Shown: in pieces, positions 8,004 to 16,747 of the stretch | How the letters are laid out: every line of letters begins with the position of its first letter | Numbering within the stretch: position 1 is the stretch's first letter | Assembly: GCA_002404095.1 (NCBI GenBank) | Contig: DHJA01000216.1 | Coordinates: 46,847-81,480, forward strand | Origin: Planctomycetaceae bacterium UBA4732 | Lineage (GTDB): Bacteria > Planctomycetota > Planctomycetia > Gemmatales > Gemmataceae | DNA: 34,634 nt | Reading direction: 5' to 3' | Program-made: the position numbers and the translations under genes | Notes under the pieces: generated by a model | What the model saw: the letters and a program-made list of their open reading frames with translations, nothing else | What the model was told of the DNA's origin: nothing | The model's database searches: none

Positions 8004-8066
8004 CGATAAGCTGCCCGGTGGCCCTGATATGCTGACCGGGAACACTGATATGCCGACCGGGGCCGG
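8004..8066. repeat. Three imperfect 21-bp tandem repeats
   Basis: Units at 8004-8024, 8025-8045 and 8046-8066 share the pattern xGATAxGCxGxCCGGx. Units two and three match at about 16 of 21 positions. The array lies between two genes and runs into the 8052-8071 hairpin. Confidence 0.55.
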
Positions 8067-8071
8067 TCGGC
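8052..8071. terminator. Perfect 9-bp hairpin, possible terminator
   Basis: GCCGACCGG (8052-8060) pairs exactly with CCGGTCGGC (8063-8071) across two bases. It lies downstream of the small gene ending at 7968 and has no T-tract, so its role as a terminator is uncertain. Confidence 0.4.
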
Positions 8072-8104
8072 TTACTCACTAGTTAGGTGAGGGGAGAAGG
8101 AGTA

Positions 8105-8677
8105 ATGGTGACGCGCTTTACTTCGGACATGACGCTGCGGTGGGCGTGTCGAGCGGGCGACTTTGTTTTGTGGGCTCGATTTCGCGGCCTGTCGGCTCCT
8201 TCTGGCAGGGAGTACGACCTCGCGGATGTCTGGGAACTACGGGATGGCAACCACTTGACTGTCACGAATCGTCTCGCGGATCTACCGGAAGGGTTCGACC
8301 TCCATCCCCTCGAAGTCTCTGGTGCGTTGGCGGCTTGGATGCAACGGAGGCTGTCGGCGGGTCACACGCCCACCGAACCTGTACTCGGCCCCAATTTGTG
8401 GAGGATACTCGCCGGTGACCGGCTCGCCTGGGTCGGCCGGAAGCGTCCAGGAGTTGACTCGTCAGATGGCGTCCTGGCTGTAATCGAATTTAGGGTGAAT
8501 GCATTGGTATACGGTGAGCCGATCGAGTACTCGGAGCTGGGTTCCGCGTTCGGTGGTTTTGACGCGGGTGAGCAGTCTCTCGAAGCCGCAAAGCTGTGTA
8601 AGTCGGGGTGGGATGCGGTGCAGCGTGTGGGGCTACCGCGCGTGGCTGCGGCTGATGATCGTTGGTGCATAGGCTGA
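8105..8677 (+). CDS. Hypothetical protein
   Basis: This 190-residue protein is not recognised. It begins MVTRFTSDMTLRWACRAGDF at an ATG preceded by GGAGAAGGAG, a strong ribosome binding site. No signal peptide or membrane segment is apparent. The first half is rich in beta-type patterns (FVLWARFRGL, LTVTNRLADLPEGF), and the second half contains LGPNLWRILAGDRLAW and LAVIEFRVNALVYG. Codon use is slightly less GC-biased than in the housekeeping genes, so it may be an acquired accessory gene. It has its own leader and is not clearly in an operon. Confidence 0.55.
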   Translation: MVTRFTSDMTLRWACRAGDFVLWARFRGLSAPSGREYDLADVWELRDGNHLTVTNRLADLPEGFDLHPLEVSGALAAWMQRRLSAGHTPTEPVLGPNLWRILAGDRLAWVGRKRPGVDSSDGVLAVIEFRVNALVYGEPIEYSELGSAFGGFDAGEQSLEAAKLCKSGWDAVQRVGLPRVAAADDRWCIG

Positions 8678-8769
8678 CTGGTAACTTGAGTCTATATCGG
8701 CCAACCAACGGTTGTAGTTGACCGAGCCGACATTCGTGCATTCCGTGGTATGAAGTCGTTCCAGCCGTC

Positions 8770-8802
8770 CTGGCGCCTTCTCCTTGGTCGTTGGGGCGCC
8801 AG
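8770..8802. promoter_or_regulatory. 8-bp inverted repeat upstream of the HicB-like gene
   Basis: CTGGCGCC (8770-8777) pairs with GGCGCCAG (8795-8802) across 17 bases, ending 32 bases before the HicB-like start. It could be an operator for autoregulation or a terminator of the preceding gene. Confidence 0.35.
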
Positions 8803-8834
8803 ACTCGGAGTTGGTATTTCCAGGGGAGGACCGA

Positions 8835-9017
8835 ATGCTGAAAACCTATACGGCTAATTACACAAAAATCCCTTCCGGCTACATGGGCCAGTTAGTCGAA
8901 TGGCCGGAAGTGGTCACCGAAGGGAAGACTTTGGAGGACTGTCGGGAGTCCCTTCAGGATGCACTCCAGGAAATGATCGCGGCCTACCGCCAGCAGGAAC
9001 TGGACGCGAAGTTCTGA
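8835..9017 (+). CDS. Orphan HicB-like protein
   Basis: This 60-residue protein has the compact HicB fold pattern: YTANYTKIPSGYMGQLVEWP, then VVTEGKTLEDCRESLQDALQ and EMIAAYRQQ. HicB proteins normally neutralise the HicA RNase toxin. No HicA-like gene (a small dsRBD-like protein with the active-site His) is present on either side, so this is a solitary member; such stand-alone HicB-like proteins are common. The ATG at 8835 is chosen because GGGGAGGA precedes it directly. The longer frame from 8784 has no ribosome binding site. Confidence 0.75.
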   Translation: MLKTYTANYTKIPSGYMGQLVEWPEVVTEGKTLEDCRESLQDALQEMIAAYRQQELDAKF

Positions 9018-9069
9018 TGCCCATGGCCGCAGCCGCGTGTGTTGCAAATACCCGCCTCCCGGAGTGCAT

Positions 9070-12000
9070 ATGTCTTATTTGCGGATGCGAATCTTTCGCC
9101 GTTCCGTCGGCGCGGCCGTGGTGTTGCTGGCGCTGGCGTTGCCAGGACAAGGCAAGGCGGCCGACGCGGCCCCGGAGCCGGAAGACCTGCGCCGCGGCCT
9201 CGTGACGGCCTTCACGGATAAGGCCGCGCCGCCTGTTGAAGTCGTGCGGCTGGAACCGACCATCGCCGTCGCGCTCCACGCCGACGAGGCCGCCCATCCG
9301 CGCCTTCGACCCGACGGCGGTACGGTCGTTTGGAAAGGATACCTCAACGTCATTCGCAGCGGCAATTATCACTTTCAGGCCAATCTTCGCGGCAAGTTCC
9401 GTATGACCGTGGGCGGCAAGGAAGTGCTGACCGGCGACATCCAGGATGAAAAGCCGCAGTTGAAGGAGGGCGCTGGCTTGCGGCTGGAGGCCGGCGTCGT
9501 CCCGCTGGTCGCCGAGTACACGCGGCCTTCCGGCGCGGCCCGCGTCGAGGTATTCTGGCAGGGGCCTGGTTTCCGCCTCGAACCGCTGTCGTTCGAGGTA
9601 CTCGGCCACTTGCCGGCTCAGGCGCCGCCGCAACTCGAACACGACGCACGCCTCGAACAGGGACGCTTTCTCGCCGAAGAATACGCCTGCGTTCGCTGCC
9701 ACCGCGCGGCCACGTCGAATCGCATGGCCGCTGGCTTGACGAACCGCCAAGGCCCGGACCTTTCGCAGATCGGCGGCCGCGTCAACGCCGGTTGGATCGA
9801 GCGCTGGCTGGCGGCGCCCCACGCTTTGCAGCCGGGCGCGATCATGCCCACGATGTTCACCCAAGACGATGCCGGTAAGGCCGAGCGCTATGCCGTCGCC
9901 CACTATCTGACGTCGTTAGGCGGCCCCGTGCCGGTGAACGCCAAGCCGCCGAGTGAGAAAGATCAAGCCGCGTCCGTGAGCCGTGGCCAAGCGCTCTACA
10001 ACAATCTCGGCTGTACCGCCTGCCACTCCGACGCTGGTAAGAAGGCAATCGCGACATCCGAGAGCGTATTTATCGCCGCGGGCGCTGCGCACTTTCCGCT
10101 GACCGGCCTGGGCGCCAAAACCACGCCGGAAAAGCTCGCGGTATACCTTCAAGATCCGCTCGCCCATGACCCAAGCGGCCGCATGCCGCGAATGCTGCTC
10201 CAGCAGAACGAACCCATTGATCTGGCCCATTTCCTTTGTCAATCCAAGGTCGAAGGACTCTCGGCCGCTCTGCCGGAGGCACCGTTGACACCTAAATCGG
10301 AAGACTGGAACGCCCTCGGCAAGCGCCTGGTCGTCGCCAAAGGCTGCGTCAACTGTCACGCAATTCTGCCCGGCGGTAAAACGGTCGGCGACAGCCCGCT
10401 TTTCACCGTGTTGGACGATCTCAAAAAGCCGGCAAAGGCGACCTTGGGGTGCCTGGCGGACGACGCGGCCCAACGAGGCAAGGCGCCGGACTTCGGCTTT
10501 GCCGCCGCCGACCGCGACTCCCTTCGTCTGTTTCTGGCCGAGGGGCTGACCGGGGCGGGTTCGCCTGCGCCGGCCCACGCCGCGCGCGAGACGATTCGGC
10601 GTTTCAATTGTTTGGCCTGCCACAACCGCGACGGCGAGGGCGGCCTGAGCGTCGAAATCGTCGAGCAGCTTCGCAAATTTGAGAACGCCGAGAACGCCGA
10701 AGCGGTCCTTCCGCCGCCGCTCACCGGCGTCGGCCACAAGCTGCGGACGCCGTGGATGAGGCAAGTGCTGCTGAACGCCGGCCGCGCCCGGCCGTGGATG
10801 AGCCTGCGAATGCCGCAATTCGGCGACGCCAACGTCAGCGCGCTGCCTGAACAAGTTGCGGCGCTGGAAGGGACGCTGCCCGATGAAGAGGTGCATAAGA
10901 CGGCGTTGAGCGTGACGAAGATTGAGGCGGGCCGGACGCTGATCGGTAAGAGTGCGTTCGGCTGCATCTCCTGTCACGACCTGGCCGGCATCGCCAACAC
11001 GGGCACGCGCGGCCCCGACTTGGCCGGCATGAATCAGCGAGTACGCTACGAATGGTATCAGCGTTGGTTGGAACAGCCGCAGCGTATGCAGCCGGGTACG
11101 CGGATGCCGCAGGTCTTTACCGACGGCAAATCGCTGCTGGCGTCCGTGCTGCACGGCGACGCCACGGCCCAGGCGGACGCCATGTGGAGCTACCTTTCAC
11201 TAGGGCCGCGACTGCCGTTGCCGGAAGGCATGGACGCGCCGAAAGGCATGGTGTTGACAGTCAAGGATAAGCCGTATCTCTTACGGACGTTTATGCCGGA
11301 CGCCAGTACGCGCGCGGTGGCGATTGGCTTTCCCAACGGCGTGTCGGCGGCGTTCGACGCCCACACTTGCCGGCTGGCGTATGCGTGGACTGGCCCTTTC
11401 CTTGACGCCTCGCCGGTGTGGGACGGTCGCGGCGGCAGTCCCGCTCACGTCCTTGGGCCGCACATCTGGAACGCGCCGGCCGGCTGTCCAATCGCGGCCA
11501 CGACCTCGAATGAGCCGCCGGACTTCGCCGCGCGAGCCAAAGACCCAGCGTTCGGCGGCGCGCTGCCTGAAGGCAAAGTTTTCGACGGCGCGCCGCTCCT
11601 GCACTTCGACGGTTACAGTGAAGACAAGGCCGGCGCGCCTACGTTCCGCTACCATCTACAGGCTGGCACGGATGATCGACTAGATGTAAGCGAACACCTG
11701 GAGTCGCTGCGCAATGGAGCAGCGGCGGGCTTGGCGCGGCGATTCACGTTGCAAGTCCCAGCAGGGCAAGGCGCCTGGCTGCTGGTCGGTGAAAGCGTCG
11801 CCGAACCGCGATTGCTTGACGCAGAGGGGACGCCGTTAGCGCTGGACCTGAAGGCTGGCACGGTCGAGACGCCGGCGGCCGGCAAGGCGCTGCTACTGCC
11901 GACGGACGGGGATCATGCCGTTGTGTTGATGCTGCCGAAGGCTCCGGCCAGCGCTGTCTGGCGCGTGCAAAAGGGCGGCGCGGGATGGGTGGCGCTGATG

Positions 12001-12108
12001 CGATTGCCGGCGGCGTCCAATGCGACCAAGCCGCAAATTGACCTGCACGTTTGGGCGCCGTACCGCAACGAGCCGGAGTTGATTAAGGAACTGTTCACGG
12101 CGCGATGA
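9070..12108 (+). CDS. Exported PA14-domain protein with five c-type haem sites
   Basis: This 1012-residue protein begins with a signal peptide (RRSVGAAVVLLALALPGQG). A PA14-like beta domain follows at about residues 40-185 (YLNVIRSGNYHFQANLRGKF, VPLVAEYTRPSGAARVEVFW). It then carries five CxxCH haem attachment sites: Cys207 (CVRCH), Cys315 (CTACH), Cys426 (CVNCH), Cys514 (CLACH) and Cys632 (CISCH). The last ~300 residues are a haem-free beta-rich region. PA14 plus cytochrome c is a planctomycete hallmark, usually in exported proteins thought to bind glycans and pass electrons; the exact partner is unknown. The ATG at 9070 follows GGAG. The alternative GTG at 9037 would add residues in front of the signal peptide and is less likely. 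Confidence 0.85.
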   Translation: MSYLRMRIFRRSVGAAVVLLALALPGQGKAADAAPEPEDLRRGLVTAFTDKAAPPVEVVRLEPTIAVALHADEAAHPRLRPDGGTVVWKGYLNVIRSGNYHFQANLRGKFRMTVGGKEVLTGDIQDEKPQLKEGAGLRLEAGVVPLVAEYTRPSGAARVEVFWQGPGFRLEPLSFEVLGHLPAQAPPQLEHDARLEQGRFLAEEYACVRCHRAATSNRMAAGLTNRQGPDLSQIGGRVNAGWIERWLAAPHALQPGAIMPTMFTQDDAGKAERYAVAHYLTSLGGPVPVNAKPPSEKDQAASVSRGQALYNNLGCTACHSDAGKKAIATSESVFIAAGAAHFPLTGLGAKTTPEKLAVYLQDPLAHDPSGRMPRMLLQQNEPIDLAHFLCQSKVEGLSAALPEAPLTPKSEDWNALGKRLVVAKGCVNCHAILPGGKTVGDSPLFTVLDDLKKPAKATLGCLADDAAQRGKAPDFGFAAADRDSLRLFLAEGLTGAGSPAPAHAARETIRRFNCLACHNRDGEGGLSVEIVEQLRKFENAENAEAVLPPPLTGVGHKLRTPWMRQVLLNAGRARPWMSLRMPQFGDANVSALPEQVAALEGTLPDEEVHKTALSVTKIEAGRTLIGKSAFGCISCHDLAGIANTGTRGPDLAGMNQRVRYEWYQRWLEQPQRMQPGTRMPQVFTDGKSLLASVLHGDATAQADAMWSYLSLGPRLPLPEGMDAPKGMVLTVKDKPYLLRTFMPDASTRAVAIGFPNGVSAAFDAHTCRLAYAWTGPFLDASPVWDGRGGSPAHVLGPHIWNAPAGCPIAATTSNEPPDFAARAKDPAFGGALPEGKVFDGAPLLHFDGYSEDKAGAPTFRYHLQAGTDDRLDVSEHLESLRNGAAAGLARRFTLQVPAGQGAWLLVGESVAEPRLLDAEGTPLALDLKAGTVETPAAGKALLLPTDGDHAVVLMLPKAPASAVWRVQKGGAGWVALMRLPAASNATKPQIDLHVWAPYRNEPELIKELFTAR

Positions 12109-12162
12109 GGCTTTATGGTGCTGATTGTTTTCTTTTCACTCTGGTCATAAGGCGCTAGGATA

Positions 12163-14310
12163 ATGAACCAAAATTGTGCGATCTTATTTATCTTGTTTAC
12201 TCTAATGAGCTTGCCGATCATGTCCGACGCCAAAGCGAAGGAGCCGTCGCCCTACCCATCCACCAAGGTCGATCCGGTCGTCGAGAAGATTCACGGCGTC
12301 GAGATCGTCGATCCCTACCGCTGGCTCGAGGACGGCGCCAGCCCAGCCGTCAAAGAGTGGACCGAAAAGGAGAACGCCTATACGCAATCTGTTCTCGACA
12401 AGCCGCCTGGCCGCGACAAGATTCACGCCCGGTTGAGCGCGCTGCTCGACATCGGCAGTCTGAGTACGCCCCAGCCGGCCAAGGGGAAATACTTCTACAC
12501 GAAACGCGACGGTAAGCAGAATCAGCCGATCCTTTATGTCCGCGACGGACTGCACGGCAAGGACCGCGTCCTCCTCGACCTTAACGAACTGGATAAGGAA
12601 GGCACGACGGCCCTGGATTGGTGGTATCCAACGCATGACGGCTCGCTGCTGGCCTACGGCCTTTCAACCAACGGCAGCGAACAATCAACGTTGCACATCC
12701 GCGATGTAGCCAATGGCAAGGATTTGCCGGATCGAATTGAGCGCACGCGCTATTGTTCGCTGGCGTGGCAACCGGACGGCAAAGGCTTCTACTATACACG
12801 GTATCCGGCCATCGGCGGCGTCCCCAAGGGCGAGGAAAATTATCACCATCACGTCTTCTTTCACACGGTCGGCGACGACCCTTTGAAGGACCGCAAGGTG
12901 TTCGGCGAGGGGCGCGCCGCGGAGGACATGCCGGGCGTGGCGTTGTCGCCGGACGGCCGCTGGCTGGTGGTCACGGAGGCGCAGGGCTGGGCCAAGACGG
13001 AGGTTTACTACGCCGACCTGAACGCCAAGGCGGACGCCCTCGGGCCGGTGTTCCAACCGTTGGTCGAGAAGGTGAACGCAACCTTCGGCGTCATCCCCCG
13101 CAATGACCGTTTCTTCATCCTTACCAACGAAAACAGCCCGCGTTCGCGTGTTTTGGAGGTCGATCCAGTCCATCCGTTGCCGCGCGACAAGTGGAAGGAA
13201 GTCATCCCCGAAGGCAAGGACGTGCTGGAGAGCATCGCCGTCGTCGGCGACGTACTCGTCGGCCAGTACATGCAAAAGGCGTCGTCACGTCTGCGGCTGT
13301 TCGACCGGGCCGGCAAGCTGTTACAGGAAGTGCCGCTGCCGACGTTGGGAACGCTTGCCGGCATAGGGGCGGAGGATGACGGCGACGAGCTTCTGTTCGG
13401 CTTCCAATCGTTCACCCGGCCGCAGAGCATCTACCGGCTTGATTTGAAGAAGCCGGCGGAAGCGAAGCCGGAACTGTGGGGTCAGGTCGAAGCGGACATT
13501 GATTTTACGCAATATGAGGTCGAGCAAGTTACTTATCCGTCGAAAGACAAGACGTCGATCACCATGTTTCTGGGACATAAGAAGGGGTTAAAGCTCAATG
13601 GCAGTAATCCGACGCTGCTGTACGGCTATGGCGGATTCAACGTCAGCCTGACGCCTTCGTTCGGCGCCAGCCGCTTTTTGTTCTTGGAGAGAGGCGGCGT
13701 CTTGGCCATCGCCAACCTGCGCGGCGGCGGCGAATATGGCGAGGAATGGCATCAGGCCGGAATGCTCGGCAAGAAGCAAAACGTCTTCGACGATTTTCTC
13801 GGAGCGGCCGAGTGGCTGATCGAGCATAAGTACACGAATCGCGACAAGCTGGCCATTCAGGGCGGTTCCAACGGCGGCCTGTTGATGGGCGCCGCCCTGA
13901 CGCAGCGGCCGGATTTGTTCAAGGCCGTGGTGTGTCAAGTGCCGCTGTTGGACATGCTGCGCTATCACAAGTTCCTGATCGCCCGCTTATGGATACCCGA
14001 ATATGGTTCCGCGGATAATGCGGAGCAATTTAAGTGGTTATATGCTTATTCCCCGTATCACCACGTCAAGAACGGCACGCCCTACCCGGCAGTGCTTATC
14101 GAGGCGGCGGAGTCGGACGGCCGCGTCGATCCGCTGCACGCGCGGAAGATGGCGGCACGACTACAGGCGGCCACTTCGTCGGACCAACCGATCTTGCTGC
14201 GCTTGGAGACGAAGGCCGGCCACGGTCAGGGTAAGCCGCGCGCCAAGGTGGTCGAGGAGCTGACCGACGTATGGAGCTTTTTGTTTTCGCAGCTGGGGAT
14301 GGGGATGTGA
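12163..14310 (+). CDS. Prolyl oligopeptidase (family S9A), exported
   Basis: This 715-residue protein has the two-part S9A structure: an N-terminal cap and propeller (VDPYRWLEDGASPAVKEW) and a C-terminal alpha/beta hydrolase domain. The catalytic triad is readable: Ser569 in GGSNGGLLMG, Asp652 in ESDGRVDPLHA, and His687 in KAGHGQGK. Arg654 matches the substrate-binding Arg of the family. The enzyme cleaves after proline in short peptides. A hydrophobic N-terminus (CAILFILFTLMSLPIM) suggests export, consistent with the neighbouring secreted proteins. It is preceded by a 54-base gap and followed by a long inverted repeat. Confidence 0.9.
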   Translation: MNQNCAILFILFTLMSLPIMSDAKAKEPSPYPSTKVDPVVEKIHGVEIVDPYRWLEDGASPAVKEWTEKENAYTQSVLDKPPGRDKIHARLSALLDIGSLSTPQPAKGKYFYTKRDGKQNQPILYVRDGLHGKDRVLLDLNELDKEGTTALDWWYPTHDGSLLAYGLSTNGSEQSTLHIRDVANGKDLPDRIERTRYCSLAWQPDGKGFYYTRYPAIGGVPKGEENYHHHVFFHTVGDDPLKDRKVFGEGRAAEDMPGVALSPDGRWLVVTEAQGWAKTEVYYADLNAKADALGPVFQPLVEKVNATFGVIPRNDRFFILTNENSPRSRVLEVDPVHPLPRDKWKEVIPEGKDVLESIAVVGDVLVGQYMQKASSRLRLFDRAGKLLQEVPLPTLGTLAGIGAEDDGDELLFGFQSFTRPQSIYRLDLKKPAEAKPELWGQVEADIDFTQYEVEQVTYPSKDKTSITMFLGHKKGLKLNGSNPTLLYGYGGFNVSLTPSFGASRFLFLERGGVLAIANLRGGGEYGEEWHQAGMLGKKQNVFDDFLGAAEWLIEHKYTNRDKLAIQGGSNGGLLMGAALTQRPDLFKAVVCQVPLLDMLRYHKFLIARLWIPEYGSADNAEQFKWLYAYSPYHHVKNGTPYPAVLIEAAESDGRVDPLHARKMAARLQAATSSDQPILLRLETKAGHGQGKPRAKVVEELTDVWSFLFSQLGMGM

Positions 14311-14326
14311 AAGGTTCTCCGGTAGG

Positions 14327-14450
14327 ACGATCCACAGATTTCACAGATTTACGCAGATTAAGACCAAGAGAAGATAAAGGCGCTGTTATCCAACAATCCT
14401 GACTCCTCTTTCCTTCTTATCTGCGTAAATCTGTGAAATCTGTGGATCGT
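14327..14450. repeat. Inverted repeat with 32-bp perfect arms
   Basis: Bases 14327-14358 (begins ACGATCCACAGATTTCACAG) are the exact reverse complement of 14419-14450, with a 60-base spacer. The motif is of the CACAGATTTCACAGATT type that I recognise as dispersed in many environmental bacterial genomes. It separates the prolyl oligopeptidase and sorbosone-dehydrogenase-like genes and could act as a terminator. Confidence 0.85.
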
Positions 14451-14491
14451 TCTTCGGGAGAGCGCCCGCTCGCCCCATTAGTGAGGAACCA

Positions 14492-15961
14492 ATGATACGA
14501 ACCTTCCTGCTGGCTTCCGCCTTTCTGTTCACGACCGCCGGCGTCAACGCCGACGAGGCCGTCCATTACCGCATCATAACGCTGCCCGTGCCCAAGGAGA
14601 TCGTCCTCGAAGTCGGCGGCCTGGCCATGCGCCCCGACGGCAAGCTGCTGGCCTGCACACGCCGCGGCGAGGTCTGGCTCATCGACAAGCCGAACGCCGA
14701 CAACCCCGCCGACGTGAAGTTCAAACTCTTCGCCAGCGGCCTGCATGAGGCGCTCGGCCTCAACGTGGACGGCAAGGACGTTTACGTCGTGCAGCGGCCG
14801 GAGTTGACCAAGCTGATCGACAACGACGGCGACGACGTGGCGGACGAATATCAGACCATTTGCGACAAGTGGGGCGTATCCGGCGACTATCACGAGTTCG
14901 CCTTCGGTCCGGCCCGCGACAAGGACGGCAACTTCTTCGTTACGCTCAACGTCGGCTTCGGCGGCGGCCATCAATCCAAGGCGCCGTGGCGCGGTTGGTG
15001 CGTTAAAATATCTCCCAAGGGCGAATTGACGCCGTGGGCCGTCGGTCTGCGCTCGCCGAACGGCATCAATTTCAGCCCAGACGGCGACCTTTTCTACGTG
15101 GACAACCAGGGGGAATGGGTGGCCACTTGTGCGATGCACCAGATCATAAAAGGAGATTATTACGGTCATCCGGCCGGCTTGCGCTGGGTAAAGCAATCGC
15201 CGTTCGCGGCCGCGCTTCAGGAGTCGTACCCCAGCGGCATGACTTACGACGGCCAGAAGGGACAGAACGGCGTCTCCGGAATGCCGCAAGTGACGCCGCC
15301 GTGCATCTGGTTCCCTTACGGTCGTATGGGACAGTCAGCCAGCGAGCCGCGCTGGGACACGACCGACGGTAAGTTCGGCCCGTTCGCTGGCCAGTGCTTC
15401 GTCGGCGATCAGACGAAATCTTTCGTCATGCGCGTCTACCTGGAGAAGATTAAGGGCCGGTATCAAGGCGCGTGCTTTCCTTTCCGCAGCGGCTTCGAGT
15501 GCGGCGTCAACCGGCTGGTGTTCGGGCCGGACGGCAGTATGTATGTCGGCATGACCAACCGCGGCTGGGGATCGCTCGGCGGCAAGCCCTACGGCCTGCA
15601 ACGGCTGGTTTATACCGGAGTATTGCCATTCGAGATTAAGGAAATGAAGCTCACCAAGGAAGGTTTCGACCTGACCTTTACCAAGCCGCTGGACGCCTCC
15701 ACGGCGGCGAAGGTGGAAGCGTACAGCCTGTCGTCGTTCACGCATTACTATTGGGGAACTTACGGCTCGCCAGAGGTGGACCGTAAGGCGGAGAAGGTGC
15801 AGACGGTGAAGGTGTCGGCGGACGGAAAAATGGCGTCGCTCAAGGTGGACGGCTTCCGGCCGGGACGCATCTACGAGTTGCATCTGGACGGCGTGAAGTC
15901 GGCCGACGGTGATGCGGTGCTGCATCCAGAGGCCTATTACACGCTAAACCAGCTGCCATGA
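14492..15961 (+). CDS. Secreted sorbosone/glucose dehydrogenase-like protein
   Basis: This 489-residue protein starts with a signal peptide (LLASAFLFTTAGVNA). It has the repeated strand patterns of a soluble sugar-dehydrogenase-type beta-propeller (GGLAMRPDGKLLACTRRGEV, LRSPNGINFSPDGDLFYVDN, GGVNRLVFGPDG-like segments). Such proteins in planctomycetes are usually annotated as L-sorbosone dehydrogenase or PQQ-dependent glucose dehydrogenase-like. I do not see a full set of PQQ ligands, so enzymatic activity is unproven. The C-terminal ~90 residues (KPLDASTAAKVEAYSLSSFT) form a separate beta-sandwich-like domain. The start is supported by GAGGAA. The gene follows a long inverted repeat and probably has its own promoter. 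Confidence 0.75.
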   Translation: MIRTFLLASAFLFTTAGVNADEAVHYRIITLPVPKEIVLEVGGLAMRPDGKLLACTRRGEVWLIDKPNADNPADVKFKLFASGLHEALGLNVDGKDVYVVQRPELTKLIDNDGDDVADEYQTICDKWGVSGDYHEFAFGPARDKDGNFFVTLNVGFGGGHQSKAPWRGWCVKISPKGELTPWAVGLRSPNGINFSPDGDLFYVDNQGEWVATCAMHQIIKGDYYGHPAGLRWVKQSPFAAALQESYPSGMTYDGQKGQNGVSGMPQVTPPCIWFPYGRMGQSASEPRWDTTDGKFGPFAGQCFVGDQTKSFVMRVYLEKIKGRYQGACFPFRSGFECGVNRLVFGPDGSMYVGMTNRGWGSLGGKPYGLQRLVYTGVLPFEIKEMKLTKEGFDLTFTKPLDASTAAKVEAYSLSSFTHYYWGTYGSPEVDRKAEKVQTVKVSADGKMASLKVDGFRPGRIYELHLDGVKSADGDAVLHPEAYYTLNQLP

Positions 15962-15977
15962 CGCCAGGGAGGAGGCA

Positions 15978-16643
15978 ATGAACGAAGATTTGACGCGAGA
16001 GGACGTTTACCACGCGGCGGACCTGCTCGTGGAAGAGCTGTTGGAAGCTGCTGGCGTGACGCGGCCGCCGGTGAACGCCGTCGATGTGGCTCGGCTGCAT
16101 CTCAAAATGGCCCTTCGGGAACCGGCGGCATCCGCCCCGCGCGGCAGCGAGGAAAGCCGGCAATGGTCAGCCGCGCAGGCAATCGGCGAACGGCTTAAGC
16201 CGGACCTGCTGCGCCGCCTTGGTTTCGATCCCACTTCGCGCCAAAGCCTACCGGGCGAATCGCTCGCCGGCCTGTTGGCGCATCGGCTTTTGACGCCGAC
16301 CAGCTGGTTCGCGGCCGACGCCCGTGCTTGTGGCTGGGACGTGCCGGAACTCAAGCGTCTCTATGACACGGCCGGCTATGAAGTCGTGGCCTGGCGGCTG
16401 CTCGACCTGCCGGAGCCGTGCGTCATCACGATCGTCGAGAACGATCACGTCCACCGTCGCCGTAGCAACGCCTGGCGCGTCAATAAGACGCTGCAACCGG
16501 CCGAGCGCGAGTGTCAGCGCTACGTGCATCACTATAGCCGGCCGCGCGTGGTGTCCGCTGAAGGTTGGACGGTGCAGGGATGGCCGTTGCATGAGCCGGA
16601 CTGGAAGCGCGAAATCTTGCGGAGCGTCTGCGAAGACGTTTAG
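15978..16643 (+). CDS. ImmA/IrrE-like protein lacking the zinc motif
   Basis: This 221-residue protein follows the ImmA/IrrE (DUF955) pattern: an N-terminal helix with VNAVDVARLHLKM, a helix where family members carry HExxH, then SLAGLLAHRLLTPTSWFAAD and a helix ending EVVAWRLLDLPEPC that links to a beta-rich C-terminus (VITIVENDHVHRR). The expected HExxH helix reads AAQAIGERL, so His and Glu are replaced by Gln67 and Ala68 and the protease is probably inactive. A non-catalytic regulatory role is possible. The start follows GGGAGGAGG. The stop codon TAG at 16641-16643 lies in a repeat also found at 24541. The family call is pattern-based and moderate. Confidence 0.5.
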   Translation: MNEDLTREDVYHAADLLVEELLEAAGVTRPPVNAVDVARLHLKMALREPAASAPRGSEESRQWSAAQAIGERLKPDLLRRLGFDPTSRQSLPGESLAGLLAHRLLTPTSWFAADARACGWDVPELKRLYDTAGYEVVAWRLLDLPEPCVITIVENDHVHRRRSNAWRVNKTLQPAERECQRYVHHYSRPRVVSAEGWTVQGWPLHEPDWKREILRSVCEDV

Positions 16644-16665
16644 CCGCGACCCGAAGGGGAGCGCG
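16637..16665. repeat. Single arm of the 24535-24611 inverted repeat family
   Basis: These 29 bases (beginning CGTTTAGCCGCGACCCGAAG) match 24541-24569 at 28 of 29 positions. Only one arm is present here. The TAG stop of the upstream gene is contained in it. Confidence 0.8.
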
Positions 16666-16747
16666 AAGCAACCAAGGACGGAAAATATGCTAAGGTTTGC
16701 AGACGTGGTTCACAACGCGCGGATTCGCCCCAATGGGAGATACGGCA

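Noticed and set aside
8004..8066. CRISPR-like array
   Set aside because: The units are contiguous, with no spacers, only three copies, and no cas genes nearby.
7786..8079. 97-residue minus-strand frame with a seven-residue period
   Set aside because: The periodicity comes from the 21-bp tandem repeat; the rest lies antisense to the small gene at 7717.
9037..9069. GTG start for the cytochrome protein
   Set aside because: The extension would precede the signal peptide with unrelated residues; ATG at 9070 has GGAG at the right distance.
9916..11154. 412-residue open frame on the minus strand
   Set aside because: It is antisense to the multi-haem cytochrome gene, whose CxxCH motifs and length prove the plus frame.
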